Position numbers and translations under genes: made by a program. From contig QFQF01000016.1 of NCBI GenBank assembly GCA_003248935.1, positions 1 through 64,000 of the forward strand: DNA of 64,000 bases, read 5' to 3'. Origin of the DNA: Sphingobium sp. GTDB lineage: Bacteria > Pseudomonadota > Alphaproteobacteria > Sphingomonadales > Sphingomonadaceae. Numbering within the stretch: position 1 is the stretch's first letter; every line of letters begins with the position of its first letter. The notes below the pieces were generated by a model. That model had not been told where the DNA came from. It made no database searches and worked only from the letters and a program-made list of their open reading frames with translations. Positions 54,457 through 62,720 of this stretch are shown piece by piece.

Positions 54457-55448
54457 CCATCACCTGTCGTCCCGGCCCGCGCAACCTGATCACCGATGTC
54501 GAGGGGCTGCGCGTTGGCCATGCCACCGACGAGAGGGCGGGCACCGGCGTCACCGTGCTTCTCTGCCCCACGCCCTGGATCGCGGCGGCCGACATCCGTG
54601 GCGGCGGTCCCGGCGTGCGGGAGACCGAGACGCTCGCGCCGGAGAATGTCGTCGGCGGCGTCCACGCCATCACCCTGTCGGGCGGCTCCGTCTTCGGCCT
54701 TGCGGCGGCCGATGGCGTCGTCAACCGGCTGTCGGCGCGCGGCGTCGGCCTGCGCCTGCGGCCGGACGGACATTATATTCCGATCGTGCCGACCGCCGTG
54801 CTGCACGACCTGTCGAACGCAGGTGACAAGGACTGGGGCGAAGAACCGCCCTATCGCGCGCTTGGCGCGGCCGCCGTCGACGCCGCCAGCGCCGATTTCG
54901 CGCTCGGCTCGGTCGGTGCCGGACGGGGCGCCATGGTGGGATATCGAAAGGGCGGCATCGGCTCCGCGTCGCTCGATCTCGACAACGGCCTGACCGTCGG
55001 CGCCCTCGTCGCGGCGAACGCCATCGGATCGGCCCACATGCCCGACGGCAAGGCGTTCTGGTCCTGGCCGTTCGAAATCGACGGGGAGTTCGGCGACATC
55101 GCACCCGACCTTTCCCAGCGCGCCATCGATCCCGCGCCGGATGAGACCCGGCTCGCGACCCTCGACCGCCTGTCCCCCGGCGCGAACACCACGCTGGCGA
55201 TCGTCGCCACCAATGCCGACCTGGACAAGGGGGAGGCTAAGCGGTTCGCGATGATGGCGCAGGACGGGATCGCCCGCGCGGTGCGTCCGGCGCATACGCC
55301 GTTCGACGGGGATCTCGTCTTCGGGCTTGCCAGCGGCGCGCTGCCGCTTGGACGGGACAGCGCCCGTCAGGCGAAGATCGCGCGGCTCGGCTCGGCGGCC
55401 GCCGATTGCCTTGCCCGCGCCATAGCCCGCGCCGTCTACCTCGCCTGA
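54453..55448 (+). CDS. P1/S58-family N-terminal-nucleophile peptidase
   Basis: The 331-residue protein belongs to the DmpA/NylC-type family, which self-cleaves to expose a nucleophile. The likely site is Asn245-Thr246 in LSPGANTTLAIVATNADL; Thr rather than Ser matches NylC-like members. Other family segments are DVEGLRVGHATDERAGTGVT, LSGGSVFGLAAADGV, and GNALP-type tail RPAHTPFDGDLVFGLA. Family activities include D-aminopeptidase, beta-peptide aminopeptidase and nylon-oligomer hydrolase. It converges on the ABC operon with 4 bases between stops. Confidence 0.85.
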   Translation: MTITCRPGPRNLITDVEGLRVGHATDERAGTGVTVLLCPTPWIAAADIRGGGPGVRETETLAPENVVGGVHAITLSGGSVFGLAAADGVVNRLSARGVGLRLRPDGHYIPIVPTAVLHDLSNAGDKDWGEEPPYRALGAAAVDAASADFALGSVGAGRGAMVGYRKGGIGSASLDLDNGLTVGALVAANAIGSAHMPDGKAFWSWPFEIDGEFGDIAPDLSQRAIDPAPDETRLATLDRLSPGANTTLAIVATNADLDKGEAKRFAMMAQDGIARAVRPAHTPFDGDLVFGLASGALPLGRDSARQAKIARLGSAAADCLARAIARAVYLA

Positions 55449-55452
55449 AACC

Positions 55453-57051
55453 CTATCTGGCCTGCGACAGGGCGCGATCGAGGTCGGGCGTCGCAGCCAG
55501 CAGGGCCGCCGTATAGGGATGGTTCGGCGTGGTCATCACCTGCTCTGTCGGTCCCTGCTCCACGATCCGTCCCGCCTGCATCACCAATATGCGGTCAGTC
55601 ACCGCCCGCATGACCGACAGATCGTGCGAAACGAACAGATAGGCGAGGCCCAGCCGCCCCGACAGGTCCGCGAGCAGGTCGAGGATGTCCGCCCGCACCG
55701 ATACGTCGAGCGCCGACACCGCCTCGTCCAGCACCACCAGCGCCGGTTCGACGATCAGCGCACGGGCGATCGCGATACGCTGCCGCTGCCCGCCTGAAAA
55801 GGCGTGGGGGTAGCGGTCCGCATGCTCCGGCTTCAGCCCGACCTGCGACAGCGCCCGTTCCACCTTCGTGCGCCGTTCGTCGGGCGCCGGTTGCGTGTCC
55901 AGCAGATGGAGCGGCTCGGCGACCACGCGTTCGACGGTATGGCGCGGATCGAAACTGCCATAGGGGTCCTGGAACACCGCCTGGATATCGCGGCGCAACC
56001 GCCGCAGGTCCGCTCCCCTCGCGCCGGTCAATGCCTCACCGCGCAGGCGCACCGCCCCCGCCTGCGGCGTGTCGAGCGCCAGAATCGTGCGCAGCAGGGT
56101 CGTCTTGCCGGAACCGGACTCTCCGACCAGCCCGACCGTTTCGCCGGCGCGCAGTTCGAAGCGCGCATCCTCCACCGCGACCTTCTCCGTCCGTCGCAGC
56201 ATCGTGCCGCCGCGATAGATGCGGCGGACGCCATCGACCTCCAGCAAGGGCGCTGCCGCCGGGTCGACGATCGCCGTCCGCACCGGCACATGCCGCGTCC
56301 GCGCCAGCAGGCGGCGGGTATAGTCCTCGCCCGGCATCGTCATCACCGTCCGCGCGGCGCCCGCCTCGACGACGCGTCCGTCCTTCATCACGACGATGGC
56401 GTCGGCATGTTCGGTGACGAGGGCAAGGTCATGGCTGACGAGCAGCAGGCCCATGCCCTCCTCCGCCACGAGCGCGCGGAGCAGGTCCATGATCCTGGCC
56501 TGCGTTGTCACGTCGAGCGCGGTGGTCGGCTCGTCGGCGATCAGCAGCCTCGGCCCGGCGGCGATCGCGATGGCGATGGCAACGCGCTGCCGCTGCCCCC
56601 CGGACAGTTCGTGCGGGTAGCGCGACGGCGGCGCGACCTCCGGCGGCAGGCCCACGCGCGCCAGCACCCGGGCGGTCTCCTCCCGCGCGGCCCTGCGTCC
56701 CAGGCGCCGGTGCAGGCGGATCGTCTCGGCCACCTGCGCGCCGATGGTCATCATCGGGTTGAGCGCGGTCATCGGCTCCTGAAAGATCATGCCGACGGTC
56801 CCGCCGCGCATCCGGTCACGCGCCGTAATGTCGAGCGTAGTCACGTCCTGCCCGTCGACGATGATCCGCCCCCCTGTGCGTGCCGAGGCCGGCAGCAGGC
56901 CGATGGTGGCGAAGGCGAGCGTCGACTTGCCCGAACCCGATTCCCCGACCAGCCCGACCACCTGCCCAGCCGCCACGGCCAGCGACACGTCCTCGACCGC
57001 CACGCTGTCGCCGTAGCGCACCGACAGCGACTCGATGGATAGCAGCGTCAT
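55453..57051 (-). CDS. ABC transporter ATP-binding protein, fused DppD-DppF
   Basis: The 532-residue protein contains two full nucleotide-binding domains of the oligopeptide class. The first (about 1-250) has Walker A VGLVGESGSGKST, signature ELSGGQRQRVAIAIA and Walker B LLIADEPTTALDVT. The second (about 270-530) has VGLVGESGSGKTT, AFSGGQRQRIAIARA and LVVLDEAVSALDVS. Fusions of this type occur in several proteobacteria. Its ATG overlaps the DppC-type permease stop (ATGA). Confidence 0.92.
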   Translation of the reverse strand: MTLLSIESLSVRYGDSVAVEDVSLAVAAGQVVGLVGESGSGKSTLAFATIGLLPASARTGGRIIVDGQDVTTLDITARDRMRGGTVGMIFQEPMTALNPMMTIGAQVAETIRLHRRLGRRAAREETARVLARVGLPPEVAPPSRYPHELSGGQRQRVAIAIAIAAGPRLLIADEPTTALDVTTQARIMDLLRALVAEEGMGLLLVSHDLALVTEHADAIVVMKDGRVVEAGAARTVMTMPGEDYTRRLLARTRHVPVRTAIVDPAAAPLLEVDGVRRIYRGGTMLRRTEKVAVEDARFELRAGETVGLVGESGSGKTTLLRTILALDTPQAGAVRLRGEALTGARGADLRRLRRDIQAVFQDPYGSFDPRHTVERVVAEPLHLLDTQPAPDERRTKVERALSQVGLKPEHADRYPHAFSGGQRQRIAIARALIVEPALVVLDEAVSALDVSVRADILDLLADLSGRLGLAYLFVSHDLSVMRAVTDRILVMQAGRIVEQGPTEQVMTTPNHPYTAALLAATPDLDRALSQAR

Positions 57052-57860
57052 GCGCCCGTCCCCCGCCGGTCGAGCCGGTCCCGCAGACCATCGCCCAGCA
57101 GCGTGAAACCCAGCACCGCGAGCAGGATCGCAAGGCCGGGCAGGATCGCAAGGCGCGGTGCGGTTCCGGCCAGCGTCTGCGCCTCCGCCAGCATCCGTCC
57201 CCAGCTCGGCACCGGGGGCTGTACGCCAAGGCCGACATAGGAGAGCCCCGCCTCCGCGATCAATGCGAGCGAGAACTGGATCGTTGCCTGAACCACGATC
57301 AGGGCGGTGATGTTGGGCAGAATATGCTCGATGGAAATGCGTGCGTCGCCCTTCGCCGAAAGGCGCGCGGCCGAGACGAAATCGCGCGTCCACAATCCCC
57401 GCGCGCCTCCGCGGGCCACCCGTGCGAAAACAGGGATGTTGAAGATCGCGATGGCGACGATCGCGTTGGACGCGCCCGGCCCCAGTACCGCCGCCAGCAG
57501 GATCGCGGTCATCAGCGAAGGGAAGGCGAAGATGACGTCGCCGCTGCGCATCAGCAGTTCGTCGGCGACGCCCGGACGCGCCGCCGCGGCGAGGCCGATC
57601 GGTACGCCGATCAGGATGGCCGCGCCCACCGCCAGCACCGATACCGCGAGCGACGTCCGTGCACCCACGATCAGCATTGATAGAATGTCCCGCCCCAACT
57701 GGTCTGTGCCCAGCGGATGGCTGAACGAGGACGGGAGCAGTCGAGCCGACACGTCGATCGCCGTAACATCATGCGGCGTCCACAGGAGTGACAGCAAAGC
57801 ACAGGCGACCAGCAAAGCGACCAGCGCGCCGCCCGCCCCCATCAGGCCCCGCCCCCTCAT
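57048..57860 (-). CDS. ABC oligopeptide permease, DppC-like
   Basis: The 270-residue inner-membrane subunit has six helices and the binding-protein-dependent transport signature. It starts with a short cytoplasmic end, then HPLGTDQLGRDILSMLIVGA, the EAA-like loop AARLSAKGDARISIEHILPN, and YVGLGVQPPVPSWGRML. It pairs with the fused binding protein-permease upstream and overlaps both neighbours by 4 bases. Confidence 0.9.
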   Translation of the reverse strand: MRGRGLMGAGGALVALLVACALLSLLWTPHDVTAIDVSARLLPSSFSHPLGTDQLGRDILSMLIVGARTSLAVSVLAVGAAILIGVPIGLAAAARPGVADELLMRSGDVIFAFPSLMTAILLAAVLGPGASNAIVAIAIFNIPVFARVARGGARGLWTRDFVSAARLSAKGDARISIEHILPNITALIVVQATIQFSLALIAEAGLSYVGLGVQPPVPSWGRMLAEAQTLAGTAPRLAILPGLAILLAVLGFTLLGDGLRDRLDRRGTGA

Positions 57861-60406
57861 GTGCGTGCACTTCGGTGACGCAGGCGCGGATCGATCGCGC
57901 TCTGGAGCATGTCGACGATGAAGCTCGCCAGCACGCTCGCCGCGACCAGCAGCACGACGACCGACTGAACGACGATCAGGTCGCGCTGCGTGATCGCCTG
58001 CAATACTAGCCGCCCGAGACCGGGCAGGAAGAAGATCGTCTCGATGATCGCGCTGCCCGCCAGCAGGAACGGCACCTGCAGGCCCAGCACCGTCAGCACC
58101 GGCGCCAGCGCATTGGGCAGCGCGTGGCGGCGCAGCGCCGCGTCGAGCGACAGGCCCTTGGCCCGCGCCGTGCGGACATAATCCTCCGCCATCGTTTCCA
58201 TGAGGGACGCACGCGTCACGCGCGCCAGGATCGCCGCCTGCGGCAGTCCCAGTGCGATCGTCGGCAGGGTCAGCGCCCTGAGCGCCGGTCCCATGCCTGC
58301 CTCCCACCCCGGAAAGCCGCCCGCTCCGAACCAGCGTAGCACGACCGAGAACAGCAACACGAGGAGAATGGCGAGCCAGAAGCTGGGCATGGCGATGCCG
58401 AACCGCGCCAGCCAGCCGAGCGTCACGTCCGCCAGCCCGCCCCGCTTGCGCGCCGCGAGATATCCGGCCGGAACGCCGATCAGGATGGAAAGCGCCGTCG
58501 CCATCAGCGCCAGCGGCAGCGATACCGCCAGCCGCTCCGCGATCAGGCCGGCGACGGGGACGCGATAGGTATAGCTGATCCCGAAGTCGCCATGCGCGAG
58601 ACCACCGAGCCAGGCGAGGTAGCGCGCCGGAGCCGCCCCCTCCAGCCCCAGTTGCGCGTGCAGCGCCGCCACCGCCTCCGGGCTGGCGTTCATGCCCATC
58701 ATGAAGGCGGCGGGATCGCCCGGCACGACCTGAACCAGTGCGAAGATGACGACCGTCGCCACCATGAAGGTCGCGAGCAGCGATCCCGCGCGCCCGGCGA
58801 CATAGCCCGGCCCAAGCCGCCACACCGCATAGGCCAGCCCGGCGATCAGCGCGGCGATCACGCCATAGCGCATCGCACGACCGCCGCCCGCCGCAACCTC
58901 GCCGCCCTCACCTGCCGCATCGCCCGCGCTGTCCCCGAAATGCGCGGTCGCGAAGTTCAACGCTTCGTTCGGCGTGTTGATCCAGATGTCGGACAGCGCC
59001 GCGTCCTGCACGCCAAGGCGCGGATACTGGAACAGGAAACCGTTCGCCGCATCGTCGGCCAGCCGCCGCTGCACCTCTCCGAACAGCGCCCGCCGCGCCG
59101 CCGGATCGCTGGTCCGCTTCAGGTCGGCAAGCAGCGTGTTATAGGCAGCCGAGTGGTAGCCGAAATAATAATCCGGCCGCCCGTAGATGTCATAGTCGAA
59201 CGGCTCGGCATGGTTGACGATCGTCAGCTCGAAATCGTGGCGGGTGTATACCTCGTCCAGCCATTGCGCCCATTCCAGATTGCGTAGCGTCACGCGGACA
59301 CCGATCCGCGCCAGTTCCGACGCGATGATCTCTCCGCCGCGCCGGGCATAGGGCGGCGGCGGCAGTTTCAGCGTCAGCGACAGCCCGTCGGGATAGCCGG
59401 CCTGTGCCAGCAGCCTGCGCGCCGCTGCCTCGTCATGCGGATAGAGCCCGGTCAGGTCGACATAGTCGGGGCTCTGCGGCGGAAAATGGCTGCCGATCGG
59501 CGTGCCGTAGCCGTACATCGCGCCGTTTAGGATTGCCCGCCGGTCGATCCCCTGCGTGATCGCGCGACGCACCCGCACGTCCGCCAGCGGCCCGGACCGC
59601 TGGTTAAAGGCCAGGATGACCTCGCCGTCCGTCGGGCCGGCAAAGACCTTCAGGGTCGGATCCGACCGCAACTGCGCCAGCGTCTCGGGTGCGGGATAAT
59701 CGAGGAACAGGTCGACATCATGCGCCTTCACCGCCGCATAGGCCGCCGTCGGATCGACGATGAAGCGGAAGACAAGCGTGCGCAGATGCGGCGCAGCCCC
59801 CCAGTAATGCGGGTCGCGCCGCAGGGTCAGCGCATCGCCGCGCCGCCAGTCGGCGAAGCGGAACGGGCCGGTACCGACCGGCGCACTGGCGAGCGTAGCC
59901 GCAGAACGCGGTGACACCATCACCGCGTCGCCATAGCTGAGCAGTGTCAGGAAATCCGCGTCCTGCTGTTTCAGGACGATGCGCACGTCGAGAGGACCGG
60001 TCACATCGATCCGTGCGATGTTCGACAGCGCCTGTTTCTGAACGTTGGTCGAGTCCGGCGCGGCCGCCCGTGTCAGGCTGAACACCACAGCCTTCGCATC
60101 GAACGGCGTGCCGTCCTGAAACCGCACCCCATCACGCAGGTGGAAACTGTAGACGAGCCCATCGTCCGAGACCGTCCAGCGCGTCGCCAGCAGCGGCTTC
60201 ACCGTACCGTCGGCGGCCAGCGTCACCAGCCCCTCATAGATGGTATGATAGGTGACCTGATCGACGGCGACGGCGGCACCCGACGTCGCATCCAGATTGG
60301 GCGGTTCGAGCGGGAGGGCGATCCGCAGCACGTCCCGCGCCTGCGCGCCGGACACCGGCAGCAGCATGATCGCGAGCACGGCCAGCAGTGTTCGCCAGAC
60401 CCTCAT
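57857..60406 (-). CDS. Fusion of oligopeptide-binding protein and DppB-like permease
   Basis: The 849-residue protein joins two normally separate subunits. Residues 1-23 are a signal peptide, 24 to about 490 a family-5 solute-binding domain (LRIALPLEPPNLDATSGAAV, SFHLRDGVRFQDGTPFDAKA, IWINTPNEALNF). Residues 491-510 form a Gly/Ala-rich linker and 513-530 an extra helix (YGVIAALIAGLAYAVWRL). A DppB-type permease follows from 543 (LLATFMVATVVIFALVQVVP, VPGDPAAFMMGMN, RTARAKGLSLDAALRRHALP). The extra helix returns the chain to the cytoplasm so the permease has its normal orientation. The frame is open without interruption. Confidence 0.9.
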   Translation of the reverse strand: MRVWRTLLAVLAIMLLPVSGAQARDVLRIALPLEPPNLDATSGAAVAVDQVTYHTIYEGLVTLAADGTVKPLLATRWTVSDDGLVYSFHLRDGVRFQDGTPFDAKAVVFSLTRAAAPDSTNVQKQALSNIARIDVTGPLDVRIVLKQQDADFLTLLSYGDAVMVSPRSAATLASAPVGTGPFRFADWRRGDALTLRRDPHYWGAAPHLRTLVFRFIVDPTAAYAAVKAHDVDLFLDYPAPETLAQLRSDPTLKVFAGPTDGEVILAFNQRSGPLADVRVRRAITQGIDRRAILNGAMYGYGTPIGSHFPPQSPDYVDLTGLYPHDEAAARRLLAQAGYPDGLSLTLKLPPPPYARRGGEIIASELARIGVRVTLRNLEWAQWLDEVYTRHDFELTIVNHAEPFDYDIYGRPDYYFGYHSAAYNTLLADLKRTSDPAARRALFGEVQRRLADDAANGFLFQYPRLGVQDAALSDIWINTPNEALNFATAHFGDSAGDAAGEGGEVAAGGGRAMRYGVIAALIAGLAYAVWRLGPGYVAGRAGSLLATFMVATVVIFALVQVVPGDPAAFMMGMNASPEAVAALHAQLGLEGAAPARYLAWLGGLAHGDFGISYTYRVPVAGLIAERLAVSLPLALMATALSILIGVPAGYLAARKRGGLADVTLGWLARFGIAMPSFWLAILLVLLFSVVLRWFGAGGFPGWEAGMGPALRALTLPTIALGLPQAAILARVTRASLMETMAEDYVRTARAKGLSLDAALRRHALPNALAPVLTVLGLQVPFLLAGSAIIETIFFLPGLGRLVLQAITQRDLIVVQSVVVLLVAASVLASFIVDMLQSAIDPRLRHRSART

Positions 60407-61758
60407 GCGGCGAGGCGCCGTTCCACGCGTGCGTCGGCCGCATCCGCCAGCGTGTCGAGACCGAGCCGCCGATATACACCGGCAAGCTTGCGGTTCAGCG
60501 GCACGCCGTCGGGATCGTGCGCGCGGCGCAGTTCCAGCATTTGCTGTGCATCGATGAAGTGCCCGGCCCGGATATGCGCGTCGAGCAGGATCTGGTCGAA
60601 CAGGTCGCGCTGCGCGTGGCTGCCGCCCATGCGGATCAGGTGCGGCAACGCCCCGGTCAATGCGATCGATGCCGCCTCATAGTGTCCGCGTGCGTGCGCA
60701 ACCAGCCCCTCGGCTAGCGGCAGCGCCGCCTCCGCCCACGCGCCGCCTTGATCGTCCGCTATCGCCCTGATCGCGTCGAGCAGCGCATCCGCCTCCGCCA
60801 TGCCCGCGCGCGCCAGTCCGTAGAGATACTGCACCGACAGGAACGGCTGGGTCACGTCCTGCGCCCGCGCGGCGAGGTAGAGGCCAAGCGCCTGCCAGCG
60901 TTCGCCGACGTCGGCCCCATCCATCTCCAGCCGGGCAAGCAGCGACACCGCCCCGATCTGATCCTGTGAATAATCCTTCGCGACGGCCCATACTTCCCGG
61001 TCGTAGATGGCGAGCGCTTCCACCTCTCGCCCCTGGCTCATCGCGAACAGCGCCAGATGCCACCATAAGTGCGTGACCATGAAGGAATTGAGGCCGGTCC
61101 AGCCCACGCGTACACTCGCCAGAAACGCGGCGCCTTCATCGATGCGCCCCTGCGTCAGCATGACGTGGGCCAGAGCATGCTGCGCCCAGGGCTCGCGCGG
61201 CAGCATGGCCAGCGCCTGGCGCGCCGACGCTTCGGCCTCTCCAAGCAGATGGCACTGCTCATAACCGAAGGCGATCATGCCGTGGAGATACGGCACGTCG
61301 CCGGACACCGCCTCGCAGGACAGCGCGGCGCGCAGCATCGCCGGGAAATCACCCCGGTTGAACTGGTGATAATGCAGCATCTTGAGCGCCAGAAGATCGC
61401 GCGGATATGCCGCCACGATGCCCTCAAGCGTCGCGATCACCGCCTCATGCTCGCCCGCGATCCAGTGCCCCAGCGCAGCAACCGCCATCCTTTCCCGCGC
61501 GCCGACGCTCGCGACAGCCGCCTCGGCCCTTCGCCAGTATGGCGTGGCGTTGGCGGGTGCGCCCGGTTCCTCGCCCAGCATGTGCAGCATCCCGGCATAG
61601 ACGTTGGCGAGGCAGTGCCCCGGCGCGCCGTCTGCCGCCGCCAGAACGTCAAGCGCGCGCTGCTCATAGGCCAGCATGCCGCCGACGAAAGCGTCGATCC
61701 CGGCGATCGTCGCGGCATCCCCGCCGGTGACGGCATTGCCCAGGCAGTCGACGGACAT
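60403..61758 (-). CDS. TTC38-like tetratricopeptide-repeat protein
   Basis: The 451-residue soluble protein has helical repeats of the TTC38 type: LGEAEASARQALAMLPREPW, AQHALAHVMLTQGRIDEGAA, and the family-like THLWWHLALFAMSQGREVEA followed by LAIYDREVW. No signal peptide is seen. Members of this group are found beside amidohydrolase and peptide transport genes but have no assigned activity. It overlaps the alpha/beta hydrolase stop and the fused transporter start, both as ATGA. Confidence 0.8.
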   Translation of the reverse strand: MSVDCLGNAVTGGDAATIAGIDAFVGGMLAYEQRALDVLAAADGAPGHCLANVYAGMLHMLGEEPGAPANATPYWRRAEAAVASVGARERMAVAALGHWIAGEHEAVIATLEGIVAAYPRDLLALKMLHYHQFNRGDFPAMLRAALSCEAVSGDVPYLHGMIAFGYEQCHLLGEAEASARQALAMLPREPWAQHALAHVMLTQGRIDEGAAFLASVRVGWTGLNSFMVTHLWWHLALFAMSQGREVEALAIYDREVWAVAKDYSQDQIGAVSLLARLEMDGADVGERWQALGLYLAARAQDVTQPFLSVQYLYGLARAGMAEADALLDAIRAIADDQGGAWAEAALPLAEGLVAHARGHYEAASIALTGALPHLIRMGGSHAQRDLFDQILLDAHIRAGHFIDAQQMLELRRAHDPDGVPLNRKLAGVYRRLGLDTLADAADARVERRLAA

Positions 61759-62720
61759 CAGCGTCCCGGCTGCGGCGCCAGGAAGGCGGCGACGTCGCCT
61801 GCGGATTGCTCCGGATTTTCGATCTGCGGCAGGTGCCCGATCCCGGGATAGACGATCAGCTTCGACCCCGGGATGGCTTCGGCGAACTTGTGGCCGGACT
61901 CCACCTTGATGATCGGATCGACCTCCCCCCACAGGATCAGCGTCGGTACCTTGATGGCGGACAGCACCTCCTTCGATGCGGCAACCTTGCCGGGGCTGAG
62001 CGACATCAGGATCGGCCGATGCCCGGGCGCGCGCTGCAATGCCGCCCAGCGGGCGATGAAGGGTTCGGTAATGACGGCCGGATCGCCAACATCCTTGCGC
62101 AGCCCCTCCCGGATCAGCGGCGTGCTGTCGATAGACGCGATCAGGTCGCGGCCCAGCTTGTACTGCATGATGCGGAAGGCGAGCGGCGGCGGCTCCTTCG
62201 ACGGCGGCATCGGCCAGCCGGCCGCGTCCACCAGAATGAGCTGCCCAACCCGCGCGGGATGCCGCACGGCCAGCTGCCAGGCGACACCGCCACCCAGCGA
62301 GTTACCCGCGACCGCAAAGCGCGGCAGGCCGATCTTTCCGGCCCAGGCATCGATCACATCGGCCAGCCTGTCAGGCGAGGCGACGAAGTCGGCGGGCGCC
62401 CGGGTCAGGCCGTGTCCGACCAGGTCGACGCTCAGGACACGATGGTCCCTGCCCAGCACCTTGGTCCAGCCGTCCCATGACAGGGCGTTGTCGCCAAAGC
62501 CGTGGATCAGGACGACAGGCGGTCCATCCGCCTTCCCCGCGTCGAGATAATGGACGCGGATGCCGTCGCCGATGTCGGCATAACGGGACGTGGGCCGTGC
62601 ATAGCGCCCCTCCAGCTCTTCCCAGCCGAGGTCGGGGGCGCGGTAGGCGAGCCACAGGCCCAGCACCGCGACAATGAAAAGAAGGACGATGCCGCCGAGG
62701 ATATAGCCGACGATCTTCAT
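61758..62720 (-). CDS. Membrane-anchored alpha/beta hydrolase
   Basis: The 320-residue protein has an N-terminal anchor helix (IVGYILGGIVLLFIVAVLGLWLAY) and an alpha/beta-hydrolase fold with VVLIHGFGDNALSWDGW, nucleophile Ser in FAVAGNSLGGGVAWQL, Asp in ILWGEVDPIIKVES and His in YPGIGHLPQIENP. The anchor places the catalytic domain in the periplasm. Esterase, lactonase or amidase activity is possible. ATG 62720 is chosen by the conserved N-terminus; it overlaps the serine hydrolase stop. Confidence 0.85.
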   Translation of the reverse strand: MKIVGYILGGIVLLFIVAVLGLWLAYRAPDLGWEELEGRYARPTSRYADIGDGIRVHYLDAGKADGPPVVLIHGFGDNALSWDGWTKVLGRDHRVLSVDLVGHGLTRAPADFVASPDRLADVIDAWAGKIGLPRFAVAGNSLGGGVAWQLAVRHPARVGQLILVDAAGWPMPPSKEPPPLAFRIMQYKLGRDLIASIDSTPLIREGLRKDVGDPAVITEPFIARWAALQRAPGHRPILMSLSPGKVAASKEVLSAIKVPTLILWGEVDPIIKVESGHKFAEAIPGSKLIVYPGIGHLPQIENPEQSAGDVAAFLAPQPGR

